64,000 nt of DNA, from NCBI RefSeq assembly GCF_007858255.1, contig NZ_VFEU01000011.1, forward strand, positions 62,001-126,000, written 5' to 3'. Below the pieces are notes generated by a model that worked only from the letters and a program-made list of their open reading frames with translations, made no database searches and was not told the DNA's origin. Each line of letters begins with the position of its first letter. Position 1 is the first letter of the stretch. The position numbers and the translations under genes are program-made. The DNA comes from Pseudomonas rhodesiae (GTDB lineage Bacteria > Pseudomonadota > Gammaproteobacteria > Pseudomonadales > Pseudomonadaceae). Below, in pieces: positions 34,088 to 42,079 of this stretch.

Positions 34088-34339
34088 TCAATCTTCCTTC
34101 GGCACAACCCAGAAAATCTGCACGCCACCGTCGTCGCGGTAGGCGAGGGTGACATTATCGTTTTCAGCGATTTCCTCGAGCAGGCGCTGCCATTGCTCTT
34201 CAGGCTCATCCGGCAGGCGGAAGATGAGGGCGGCCTTGGCTTTCTGAGCCTGGGTCGAGTTAATGATCTTTTGCACACGAACGGCCAAGCGTTCATAAGC
34301 ATCAGGTGCTGTCGGCAGTGCCGCAGAAGATTTTGCCAC
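34088..34339 (-). CDS. DUF1654 small protein, SOS-operon leader
   Basis: An 83-aa cytoplasmic protein starting with GTG at 34339 (AAGGA 6 bases upstream). The N-terminal helix ERLAVRVQKIINSTQAQKAK and the acidic middle FRLPDEPEEQWQRLLEEIAE fit the DUF1654 pattern of pseudomonads and their phages. The C-terminus is beta-rich (GGVQIFWVVPKED). Function is unknown. It is the first gene of a two-gene operon with endA, 19 bases downstream of a LexA box. Confidence 0.82.
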   Translation of the reverse strand: MAKSSAALPTAPDAYERLAVRVQKIINSTQAQKAKAALIFRLPDEPEEQWQRLLEEIAENDNVTLAYRDDGGVQIFWVVPKED

Positions 34340-34357
34340 GGAATATTCCTTAGTTTG

Positions 34358-34373
34358 CTGTACGTGCATACAG
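34358..34373 (-). promoter_or_regulatory. LexA (SOS) box upstream of DUF1654-endA
   Basis: CTGTACGTGCATACAG matches the gammaproteobacterial LexA consensus CTGT-N8-ACAG with all eight fixed bases and is itself nearly palindromic. It lies 19 bases before the DUF1654 start, where bound LexA would block initiation. Confidence 0.8.
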
Positions 34374-34464
34374 TATTTAACTGTAGGCAATTTCGCAACT
34401 GCTTAAACTTCTGGAGGTTCTTCTGTCAGCAATTCGGGATGGCTGATGGAGGGGGGAGGAGGGA

Positions 34465-34490
34465 CTGTAGGAGCGAATTCGCTCCTACAG
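34465..34490. repeat. 26-base perfect palindrome downstream of ansB
   Basis: The arms CTGTAGGAGCGAA / TTCGCTCCTACAG are perfect mirror images. The core TGTAGGAGCGA...TCGCTCCTACA is the other common REP-type hairpin of pseudomonads. It follows ansB by 14 bases and may stabilise or end that mRNA. Confidence 0.8.
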
Positions 34491-34504
34491 AAGATGTTTA
34501 GAAA

Positions 34505-35593
34505 TCAATATTCCCAGAACATCCGTTGCAGCTCTTTGCTGTCCTGAGTCTTGGTCAGGGCGACCATTGCCAGAATCCGCGCTTTCTGTGGGTTCAAGTC
34601 CAGGGCTGCGACCCAGTCGTACTTGTCGTCAGGCTGTTCGGCGTTACGCAGCACCATGCCACCCGCGTTGACGTGGGAAGAACGAATGATCTGCACGCCT
34701 TGCTTGCGCAGGTCCACCAGAGTCGGCACCACTTTGGAAGACACCGAGCCGTTACCGGTGCCGGCATGGATGATGGCTTTCGCGCCAGCTTGGGCCAGGG
34801 CCTTGTAAGCAGTGTCGCTCACGTTGCCGTAGCCGTAGGCAATTTCCACATCGGGCAGGCTCTTGATGGTTTTGATGTCGAACTCGGAGTCCATGGTGTG
34901 GCGCTTGGCTGGCAGGCGGAACCAGTAGGACTTGCCCTCAACCACCATGCCCAGTGGACCCCATGGGCTCTTGAAGGCTTCGGTCTTGATGTTGATCATC
35001 TTGCTGACGTCACGACCTGACTGGATTTCGTCGTTCATGGTCACCAGTACGCCTTTGCCGCGTGCATCTTTGCTGCCGGCCACGGCCACTGCGTTATACA
35101 GGTTGAGCATGCCGTCCGCCGACATGGCGGTGCCTGGGCGCATCGAGCCGACCACTACGATAGGCTTGTCGGTTTTCTCTACCAGGTTCAGGAAGTAGGC
35201 GGTTTCTTCCAGGGTGTCGGTACCGTGGGTGATCACGATGCCATCCACGTCTTTGCTGTCGGCCAGCTCCGCAACACGGCGACCCAGTTGCAGCAGGTTC
35301 TCATTGTTGATGCTTTCGGACGCAATTTGCATCACTTGTTCGCCGCGCACATTGGCGATCTGACTAAGCTCAGGAACACCGGCGATCAATTGCTCGATAC
35401 CGACCTTGGCCGCCTGATAGGTGGCGCTGTTAGCGGCACTGGCGCCGGCGCCGGCAATGGTGCCGCCGGTGGCGAGAATCACCACGTTGGACAGTTTGGT
35501 CTTGGCTTCAACTTCTTTTGCCTGGGCGGCAACGGGGAACAGCAGCAGGAGGGCTAAGGCGCCCGGAACAAAGTTCTTCAGTGCGGATTTCAT
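34505..35593 (-). CDS. ansB: Periplasmic glutaminase-asparaginase
   Basis: A 362-aa type II asparaginase/glutaminase that hydrolyses Asn and Gln in the periplasm to Asp and Glu. The signal peptide ends near residue 25 (LLLLFPVAAQA). The catalytic threonines are in VVILATGGTIAGAG and IVITHGTDTLEETAYF. SMRPGTAMSADGMLNLYNAV and a C-terminal dimer region follow. Upstream are a sigma-54 promoter (35682-35699) and two TTCGG-N4-CCGAA-type sites, the signature of AauR control by acidic amino acids in P. putida. Confidence 0.96.
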   Translation of the reverse strand: MKSALKNFVPGALALLLLFPVAAQAKEVEAKTKLSNVVILATGGTIAGAGASAANSATYQAAKVGIEQLIAGVPELSQIANVRGEQVMQIASESINNENLLQLGRRVAELADSKDVDGIVITHGTDTLEETAYFLNLVEKTDKPIVVVGSMRPGTAMSADGMLNLYNAVAVAGSKDARGKGVLVTMNDEIQSGRDVSKMINIKTEAFKSPWGPLGMVVEGKSYWFRLPAKRHTMDSEFDIKTIKSLPDVEIAYGYGNVSDTAYKALAQAGAKAIIHAGTGNGSVSSKVVPTLVDLRKQGVQIIRSSHVNAGGMVLRNAEQPDDKYDWVAALDLNPQKARILAMVALTKTQDSKELQRMFWEY

Positions 35594-35681
35594 TATTTTT
35601 CTCTCTGATTTTTTGATGAGTGCTGTAGCAGTTTCATCCAGAACACTCGGGCGATGCTAAATGCCGCGAGGTGCTGACTAG

Positions 35682-35699
35682 GAGCAGGATCTGTACCAG
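35682..35699 (-). promoter_or_regulatory. Sigma-54 (RpoN) promoter of ansB
   Basis: On the minus strand CTGGTACAGATCCTGCTC has GG and GC exactly 10 bases apart. It differs from YTGGCACGRNNNTTGCWW at four positions. The start of transcription would be near 35672, giving an 80-base leader before ansB. Confidence 0.7.
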
Positions 35700-35783
35700 C
35701 CTCATGGTTGATGGTTTTTTAAATTAACTTATTGATAAAAAAGGATTTTCTGTGAAATTTAAGTGTGATCGATTTTCGTGCCG

Positions 35784-35797
35784 TCCGGCTTTCCGAA
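35784..35797 (-). promoter_or_regulatory. Promoter-proximal AauR-type activator site upstream of ansB
   Basis: TCCGG-CTTT-CCGAA, one base away from TTCGG-N4-CCGAA. It lies about 115 bases upstream of the predicted sigma-54 start. Confidence 0.55.
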
Positions 35798-35814
35798 CAC
35801 GGCATCAATTGCCG

Positions 35815-35828
35815 TTCGGTTGTCCGAA
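35815..35828 (-). promoter_or_regulatory. Perfect AauR-type activator site upstream of ansB
   Basis: TTCGG-TTGT-CCGAA, a perfect inverted repeat matching the motif described for the sigma-54 activator AauR of P. putida. It lies 31 bases from the neighbouring site, close to three helical turns, at a normal enhancer distance. Confidence 0.65.
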
Positions 35829-35965
35829 AATAATGACGGAATAATCCGCATTGGCTTGCCAGGCGTAAGCGGTTCAGAGAGCAATAAGGGAGACGATGTT
35901 CAGAAGCTGCCGCGTATGCTGCAAAGGTGTTGATGAAAGGAGCTGCATGAAAGATGCTTCCCCCG

Positions 35966-35994
35966 TTGACAAATTTCGACAAGGTTCTCATAGT
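35966..35994 (+). promoter_or_regulatory. Sigma-70 promoter of the rbs operon
   Basis: A perfect TTGACA (35966-35971), a 17-base spacer and CATAGT (35989-35994). The predicted start is near 36001, next to the operator at 36003. The rest of the 545-base gap between ansB and rbsB (35594-36138) holds the ansB control elements and a 120-base rbs leader. I see no gene in it. Confidence 0.65.
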
Positions 35995-36002
35995 TTGAGT
36001 AA

Positions 36003-36016
36003 CGCAAACGTTTGCG
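36003..36016. promoter_or_regulatory. RbsR (LacI-family) operator
   Basis: CGCAAACGTTTGCG, a perfect 14-base palindrome with the central CG of LacI/GalR-family operators. It begins at the predicted +2, where repressor would block transcription. Confidence 0.8.
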
Positions 36017-36138
36017 AGATGTTTCCGATGCGCTTGGCGTAACGTGACAGCTCGTATCAGCCACCCAAGTGGGCGGGCTGCCGAAGCCTTCTTCGGTGCA
36101 AGCGTTGCTTACAATAATCATAAGATCGGAGTGACCCC

Positions 36139-37098
36139 ATGAAGCTGCCATTTGCTGGACGTCTTCTCGCTATCGCTGTGCTTGCTGCCGCATCCGCCGC
36201 TTTACCGCTCTCTTCTGCATTCGCTGACGAGGCCGCCGCCAAACCGAAAGTCGGTCTTGTAATGAAGTCCTTGGCCAACGAATTCTTCGTCACCATGGAA
36301 GAAGGCGCCAAGGGCTATCATAAAGCTCACTCCGCTGATTTCGACATGATCTCCAATGGCATCAAGAACGAGACCGATACCGCTGCCCAGATCGATATCG
36401 TCAGACAGATGATCCTGTCCAAGGTCAACGCCATCGTCATTGCACCAGCCGACTCCAAGGCGCTGGTCGCCGTACTGGAAAAAGCCTCCGATGCCGGGAT
36501 CAAGGTGGTCAACATCGACAACCGTCTCGACCCCGGTGTGTTGAAAAGCAAGAACCTCGACATTCCCTTCGTTGGCCCGGACAACCGCAAAGGTGCCAAG
36601 CTGGTGGGCGATTACTTGGCCAAGCAAATGAGCGCGGGCGACAAGGTCGGCATCATCGAAGGCGTACCGACCACCACCAACGCCCAGCAGCGCACCGCCG
36701 GTTTCAAAGACGCGATGGATGCTGCCGGCATGAAGATCGTATCCACCCAGTCGGGTAACTGGGAGATCGACCAGGGCCAGAAAGTCGCCTCCGCAATGCT
36801 GAGCGAATACCCAGACCTCAAAGCGCTGCTGGCTGGTAACGACAACATGGCTTTGGGTGCTGTCTCCGCCGTACGTGCAGCCGGCAAAGCGGGCAAGGTG
36901 CTGGTGGTGGGCTACGACAATATCGAAGCCATCAAGCCGATGCTGCAGGACGGCCGCGTGCTGGCCACCGCCGACCAGGCCGCTGCCCAGCAAGCCGTGT
37001 TCGGTATCCAGAACGCGCTCAAGCTGGTCAAGGGTGAAAAAGTCGATGCCAAAGATGGCGTGATCGAAACCCCGGTCGAACTCGTCCTCAAGAAGTAA
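36139..37098 (+). CDS. rbsB: Ribose ABC transporter, periplasmic binding protein
   Basis: A 319-aa periplasmic sugar-binding protein (type I fold). The signal peptide is cleaved after SAFA (about residue 29). The mature start KPKVGLVMKSLANEFFVTME, the hinge QMILSKVNAIVIAPADSKAL and the sugar-contact GNDNMALGAVSAVRAAGK fit RbsB. It heads rbsB-A-C-R-K-D, following a 120-base leader with the RbsR operator. Ribose specificity is inferred from the operon, which includes rbsK and rbsD. Confidence 0.95.
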   Translation: MKLPFAGRLLAIAVLAAASAALPLSSAFADEAAAKPKVGLVMKSLANEFFVTMEEGAKGYHKAHSADFDMISNGIKNETDTAAQIDIVRQMILSKVNAIVIAPADSKALVAVLEKASDAGIKVVNIDNRLDPGVLKSKNLDIPFVGPDNRKGAKLVGDYLAKQMSAGDKVGIIEGVPTTTNAQQRTAGFKDAMDAAGMKIVSTQSGNWEIDQGQKVASAMLSEYPDLKALLAGNDNMALGAVSAVRAAGKAGKVLVVGYDNIEAIKPMLQDGRVLATADQAAAQQAVFGIQNALKLVKGEKVDAKDGVIETPVELVLKK

Positions 37099-37157
37099 TT
37101 CTGGCAGCACCCAAACAGCGTCCGCTCGCTCCCGGGCGGACGCTCGGAGATTTTCCT

Positions 37158-38711
37158 ATGTCATCTTCCGCCCCGAACGCTGTCCTCTCGGTCAGCGGTA
37201 TCGGTAAGACGTATGCCCAGCCAGTTCTGTCCGACATCACTCTGACGCTCAATCGCGGCGAAGTGTTGGCGCTGACGGGTGAAAACGGCGCAGGCAAAAG
37301 CACCTTGTCGAAAATCATCGGCGGGCTGGTCACCCCGACCACCGGGCACATGCAGTTCAACGGCCAGGATTACTGCCCAGGTAGCCGTACCCAGGCTGAA
37401 GCGCTGGGTGTGCGCATGGTCATGCAGGAACTCAACCTGCTGCCGACCCTGACTGTCGCCGAAAACCTGTTTTTGCATAACCTGCCCAGCCACGGTGGCT
37501 GGATCAGCCGCAAGCAACTGCGCACGGCCGCGATCGAAGCCATGGCCCAGGTCGGCCTGGATGCCATCGACCCGGACACTCTGGTTGGCAGCTTGGGGAT
37601 CGGCCACCAGCAAATGGTCGAGATCGCGCGCAACCTGATCGGCGACTGCCATCTGCTGATCCTCGACGAACCCACGGCTATGCTTACCGCCCGTGAAGTC
37701 GAGATGCTGTTTGAGCAGATCGCCCGTTTGCAGGCCCGCGGCGTAGCGATTATTTACATTTCCCATCGGCTGGAAGAGCTGGCTCGTGTCGCCCAGCGCA
37801 TCGCGGTCCTGCGTGACGGCAAACTGGTGTGCGTCGAGCCAATGGCCAACTACAACAGCGAGCAACTGGTCACATTGATGGTCGGTCGCGAACTGGGCGA
37901 ACACATCGATTTGGGCCCGCGCACCATCGGTGGCCCGGCGCTGACGGTCAAAGGTCTGACGCGCTCGGACAAAGTCCGCGACGTCTCGTTCGAAGTTCGT
38001 GCCGGTGAAATCTATGGCATTTCCGGGCTGATCGGCGCGGGCCGTACTGAGCTACTGCGCCTGATCTTCGGCGCTGACCAAGCCGACAGCGGCACCGTGG
38101 CCCTGGGCTCGCCAGCTCAGGTGGTGAGCATTCGTTCGCCGGTGGATGCCGTGGGCCATGGCATCGCGCTGATCACCGAAGACCGTAAGGGGGAAGGCTT
38201 GCTGCTGACCCAGTCCATCAGCGCCAACATTGCTCTGGGCAACATGCCTGAAATTTCCGCGGGCGGCGTCGTTAACAGTGGCGATGAAACCGCGTTGGCC
38301 CAACGTCAGATCGATGCCATGCGCATTCGCAGTTCCAGCCCGGCGCAGTTGGTGTCGGAATTATCCGGCGGCAACCAGCAGAAGGTGGTGATTGGTCGCT
38401 GGTTGGAGCGCGACTGCTCGGTGATGCTGTTCGACGAGCCTACGCGCGGTATCGACGTCGGCGCCAAATTCGACATTTACGCCTTGCTCGGCGAGTTGAC
38501 CCGGCAGGGCAAGGCGTTGGTAGTGGTGTCCAGCGACCTGCGCGAACTCATGTTGATCTGCGACCGCATCGGTGTGCTGTCCGCCGGGCGCCTGATCGAC
38601 ACCTTCGAGCGCGACAGTTGGACTCAGGACGAATTGCTCGCCGCCGCCTTTGCCGGCTATCAGAAACGTGATGCGCTGCTCAACGATGCAGTGCTTAGGG
38701 ATACCCCATGA
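37158..38711 (+). CDS. rbsA: Ribose ABC transporter, ATPase
   Basis: A 517-aa duplicated ABC ATPase of the sugar (CUT2) class. In the first half Walker A is GENGAGKSTLSK, the signature GIGHQQMVEIARN is degenerate, and Walker B is LLILDEPTAML. In the second half the Walker A position is GLIGAGRTELLR (degenerate, as in CUT2 proteins), the signature LSGGNQQKVVIGRWL is intact, and Walker B is VMLFDEPTRGID. It overlaps rbsC by 4 bases. It energises import through RbsC. Confidence 0.96.
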   Translation: MSSSAPNAVLSVSGIGKTYAQPVLSDITLTLNRGEVLALTGENGAGKSTLSKIIGGLVTPTTGHMQFNGQDYCPGSRTQAEALGVRMVMQELNLLPTLTVAENLFLHNLPSHGGWISRKQLRTAAIEAMAQVGLDAIDPDTLVGSLGIGHQQMVEIARNLIGDCHLLILDEPTAMLTAREVEMLFEQIARLQARGVAIIYISHRLEELARVAQRIAVLRDGKLVCVEPMANYNSEQLVTLMVGRELGEHIDLGPRTIGGPALTVKGLTRSDKVRDVSFEVRAGEIYGISGLIGAGRTELLRLIFGADQADSGTVALGSPAQVVSIRSPVDAVGHGIALITEDRKGEGLLLTQSISANIALGNMPEISAGGVVNSGDETALAQRQIDAMRIRSSSPAQLVSELSGGNQQKVVIGRWLERDCSVMLFDEPTRGIDVGAKFDIYALLGELTRQGKALVVVSSDLRELMLICDRIGVLSAGRLIDTFERDSWTQDELLAAAFAGYQKRDALLNDAVLRDTP

Positions 38712-39685
38712 AAACGACCACTTCTCCCGGTAAAACCGGCGGCAACTTCTACGGCCTGGGGACTTACCTGGGCCTGGCAGGTGCCTTGCTCGCGATGATT
38801 GCGCTGTTCTCGGTATTGAGCGATCACTTCCTGTCCTATGACACGTTCAGTACGCTGGCCAACCAGATCCCGGACCTGATGGTGCTGGCGGTGGGCATGA
38901 CCTTCATCCTGATCATCGGCGGTATCGACCTGTCGGTAGGCTCGGTGCTGGCGCTGGCGGCATCGGCGGTCAGTGTGGCGATCCTCAGTTGGGGCTGGAG
39001 CGTTTTGCCGGCCGCCGTGCTGGGCATGGGCTGCGCCGCGTTGGCCGGCACGCTCACCGGTTCAATCACCGTGGCCTGGCGCATTCCGTCATTTATCGTG
39101 TCCCTCGGTGTGTTGGAAATGGCCCGCGGCGTCGCGTACCAAATGACCGGTTCACGCACCGCCTACATCGGTGACTCCTTCGCCTGGCTGTCCAATCCAG
39201 TTGCCTTTGGTATTTCGCCGTCGTTCATCATTGCCTTGCTAGTGATCATTGCGGCCCAACTGGTGTTGACGCGGACGGTGTTCGGTCGCTATCTGATCGG
39301 TATCGGCACCAACGAGGAAGCGGTACGCCTGGCGGGGATCAATCCCAAGCCCTACAAAATCCTGGTATTCAGCCTTATGGGGTTGTTGGCTGGCGTGGCC
39401 GCATTGTTCCAGATCTCGCGCCTGGAGGCGGCTGACCCGAACGCGGGTTCCGGTCTGGAGTTGCAAGTGATCGCGGCGGTGGTTATCGGCGGCACCAGCC
39501 TGATGGGCGGGCGCGGCTCGGTGATCAGCACGTTCTTCGGCGTCTTGATCATCTCGGTTCTGGCTGCCGGCCTGGCACAGATCGGCGCCACGGAGCCGAC
39601 CAAGCGCATCATTACCGGTGCCGTGATTGTGATCGCCGTGGTGCTCGATACCTATCGCAGCCAGCGTGCCAGTCGGCGAGGCTGA
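38708..39685 (+). CDS. rbsC: Ribose ABC transporter, permease
   Basis: A 325-aa permease with eight to ten hydrophobic segments. It has the typical CUT2 signatures MTFILIIGGIDLSVGSVLAL and VVIGGTSLMGGRGSVISTFF, near the ATPase-coupling loop GRYLIGIGTNEEAVRLAGIN. ATGA overlaps the end of rbsA, indicating translational coupling. rbsR follows after 3 bases. Confidence 0.96.
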   Translation: MKTTTSPGKTGGNFYGLGTYLGLAGALLAMIALFSVLSDHFLSYDTFSTLANQIPDLMVLAVGMTFILIIGGIDLSVGSVLALAASAVSVAILSWGWSVLPAAVLGMGCAALAGTLTGSITVAWRIPSFIVSLGVLEMARGVAYQMTGSRTAYIGDSFAWLSNPVAFGISPSFIIALLVIIAAQLVLTRTVFGRYLIGIGTNEEAVRLAGINPKPYKILVFSLMGLLAGVAALFQISRLEAADPNAGSGLELQVIAAVVIGGTSLMGGRGSVISTFFGVLIISVLAAGLAQIGATEPTKRIITGAVIVIAVVLDTYRSQRASRRG

Positions 39686-39688
39686 ACT

Positions 39689-40711
39689 ATGGCAACGATC
39701 AAGGATGTGGCAGCGCTTGCGGGTATTTCCTACACCACGGTGTCCCATGTGGTGAACAAGACGCGCCCGGTCAGCGAGCCGGTGCGCCTCAAGGTCGAGG
39801 CGGCGATCAAGCAGCTCGACTACGTGCCCAGTGCCGTCGCGCGTTCGCTCAAAGCCAAGACCACCGCAACCATAGGCCTGCTGGTGCCCAACAGCCTCAA
39901 CCCGTATTTCGCGGAATTGGCCCGTGGTATCGAGGACTATTGCGAGCGTAATGGCTATTGCGTGATCCTCTGCAACTCCGATGACAACGCTGAAAAGCAG
40001 CGCAGTTACTTGCGGGTATTGCTGGAGAAGCGTATCGACGGTTTGATCGTCACCTCAGTGGGCGGCGACGACAGTGGGCTGGCTGCAGGCTTGAGCGCGG
40101 TGCGAACGCCCATGGTGATCGTCGACCGGGCGTTGGATGGCATTGATGTCGATCTGGTGCGTATCGACCACGAAGAGGGCGCTTACCTGGCCACCCGGCA
40201 CCTGCTCGACCTCGGTCATCGGGATATTGCCTGTATCGGCGGCCCGGCCCACACCCGCGTGGCACAAATGCGTCTGGCAGGGTATCGCCGGGCGTTGCAC
40301 GAGGCTGGCGTGGAAGTACCGGCCGAGCGCATCCGCGAAAGCGATTTCACCAGCACCGGCGGTTATGCCGCCGCCGTGCAACTGCTGGCGGAAAAACCGC
40401 CCAGCGCGATTTTCGCCAGCAACGACATGATCGGCTTCGGTGTATTGCGCGCGGCGGCCGAGCGTAATATTCGCGTGCCCGGCGAGCTGTCGGTGATCGG
40501 TTTCGACGACATTCAAATGAGCCGTTACGTCTACCCGGCGCTAACCACGGTGGGGCAGTCCATCGTGCAACTGGGCGAGACGGCTGCCGAGCTTTTACTG
40601 CGACGGATCGCCAACCCTCAACTGCCGATCGATCAACGTATCGTGACGCCGAGCATTGTGTTGCGTGAGTCGACGGCCCCCGTCGCCGGTGTGTTTGCCC
40701 AATACCGCTGA
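39689..40711 (+). CDS. rbsR: LacI-family repressor of the ribose operon
   Basis: A 340-aa LacI/GalR regulator. The N-terminal helix-turn-helix is ATIKDVAALAGISYTTVSHV, then a hinge region (YVPSAVARSLK) that binds the central CG of its operator, and a periplasmic-binding-protein-like effector domain (TIGLLVPNSLNPYFAELARG to SVIGFDDIQMSRYVYPALTT). Its site is probably the palindrome at 36003. Being inside the operon it would regulate itself. The effector is presumably ribose or ribose 5-phosphate. Confidence 0.95.
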   Translation: MATIKDVAALAGISYTTVSHVVNKTRPVSEPVRLKVEAAIKQLDYVPSAVARSLKAKTTATIGLLVPNSLNPYFAELARGIEDYCERNGYCVILCNSDDNAEKQRSYLRVLLEKRIDGLIVTSVGGDDSGLAAGLSAVRTPMVIVDRALDGIDVDLVRIDHEEGAYLATRHLLDLGHRDIACIGGPAHTRVAQMRLAGYRRALHEAGVEVPAERIRESDFTSTGGYAAAVQLLAEKPPSAIFASNDMIGFGVLRAAAERNIRVPGELSVIGFDDIQMSRYVYPALTTVGQSIVQLGETAAELLLRRIANPQLPIDQRIVTPSIVLRESTAPVAGVFAQYR

Positions 40712-40734
40712 ACCGAATTGATGAGTACTGATGT

Positions 40735-41652
40735 ATGCCCGCAAAAGTAGTGGTAATAGGCAGCTTGAACATGGATCTGGTGACCCGCGCCAGCCGCTTG
40801 CCGCACGCCGGTGAAACGCTGATCGGCCAAACCTTTTCCACCGTCCCCGGCGGCAAGGGCGCCAATCAGGCAGTCGCGGCGGCGCGGCTGGGTGGCGAGG
40901 TGGCGATGATCGGCTGCGTCGGCACCGATGCCTACGGCAGCCAACTGCGCGAGGCATTGCTGTTCGAAGGCATCGATTGCCAGGCGGTCAGCAGCGTCGC
41001 CGGCTCCAGCGGTGTTGCGTTGATCGTGGTGGATGACAGCAGTCAGAACGCAATCGTCATCGTGGCCGGTAGCAATGGCGCTCTGACGCCGGCGTCACTG
41101 CAAGCGTTCGACGCGGTGCTACAAGGGGCCGACGTGATCGTCTGCCAGCTTGAAGTGCCCATGGACACGGTGGGGTACGCCCTCAAGCGTGGCCGTGAAC
41201 TGGGCAAGACCGTGATCCTCAACCCAGCGCCTGCCAGTGCTCCGTTGCCGGCCGAGTGGTACGCCTCGATCGACTATCTGATTCCTAACGAAAGCGAAGC
41301 CAGTGCGCTGAGCGGCGTGATGGTCGATTCTCTCGACAGCGCCAAAGAGGCGGCGACTCGTCTGATCGAAGCTGGCGCCGGTAAAGTTATCGTTACCCTG
41401 GGTGCGCAAGGTGCGTTGTTTGCCGATGGCCAAGGGTTTGAGCACTTGGTGGCACCCAGGGTCAAGGCGGTGGATACCACCGCAGCCGGCGACACCTTCG
41501 TAGGCGGTTTTGCAGCTGCGTTGTCCGCTGGCAAAAGCGAAGCCGAGGCCATCCGCTTCGGTCAGGTCGCGGCTGCGCTGTCGGTCACCCGCGCCGGCGC
41601 ACAACCCTCCATTCCAACGCTGCACGACGTACAAGGTTTTGTAGCCTCATGA
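40735..41652 (+). CDS. rbsK: Ribokinase
   Basis: RbsK (305 aa) phosphorylates ribose to ribose 5-phosphate. PfkB motifs are clear: VVIGSLNMDLVTRASRLPHA, the GGKGANQAVAAARLGG substrate lid, and DTTAAGDTFVGGFAAAL with the catalytic aspartate and anion hole. Its stop overlaps rbsD by 4 bases. Together with RbsD it feeds imported ribose to the pentose phosphate pathway. Confidence 0.97.
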   Translation: MPAKVVVIGSLNMDLVTRASRLPHAGETLIGQTFSTVPGGKGANQAVAAARLGGEVAMIGCVGTDAYGSQLREALLFEGIDCQAVSSVAGSSGVALIVVDDSSQNAIVIVAGSNGALTPASLQAFDAVLQGADVIVCQLEVPMDTVGYALKRGRELGKTVILNPAPASAPLPAEWYASIDYLIPNESEASALSGVMVDSLDSAKEAATRLIEAGAGKVIVTLGAQGALFADGQGFEHLVAPRVKAVDTTAAGDTFVGGFAAALSAGKSEAEAIRFGQVAAALSVTRAGAQPSIPTLHDVQGFVAS

Positions 41653-42053
41653 AAAAGACCCCACTGCTCAATATCGCCCTGTCGCGGGTGATCGCTTCTC
41701 TGGGACACGGCGACATCCTGGTCATCGGTGACGCCGGTTTGCCGGTGCCGCCGGGTGTCGAGTTGATCGACCTGGCGCTGACCCAGGGCATTCCGGACTT
41801 CATCAGTACCCTGCGCATTGTGCTCAGTGAAATGCAGGTGGAGAGTCATGTATTGGCCAACGAGATTCTGCTCAAGCAGCCTCCAGCGCTGACTGAGCTG
41901 AATGCCCTGACGGCTCAGGCCGGGCTCGGCGAGCGTCGTCTGTTGAGTCATGATGAGTTCAAACAGCTGAGCCGTCAGGCCCGCGCCGTGGTGCGTACTG
42001 GCGAATGCCAGCCTTACTGCAATATTGCGCTGGTGTCCGGCGTGACGTTCTAG
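41649..42053 (+). CDS. rbsD: D-ribose pyranase
   Basis: RbsD (134 aa) catalyses interconversion of beta-pyranose and furanose forms of ribose, giving RbsK its substrate form. MKKTPLLNIALSRVIASLGHGD with the catalytic histidine, VIGDAGLPVPPGVELIDLAL and the C-terminal ARAVVRTGECQPYCNIALVS are typical. It overlaps rbsK (ATGA). Confidence 0.96.
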   Translation: MKKTPLLNIALSRVIASLGHGDILVIGDAGLPVPPGVELIDLALTQGIPDFISTLRIVLSEMQVESHVLANEILLKQPPALTELNALTAQAGLGERRLLSHDEFKQLSRQARAVVRTGECQPYCNIALVSGVTF

Positions 42054-42079
42054 TCTTTCCCAACGACAAGGAGTGTTTT

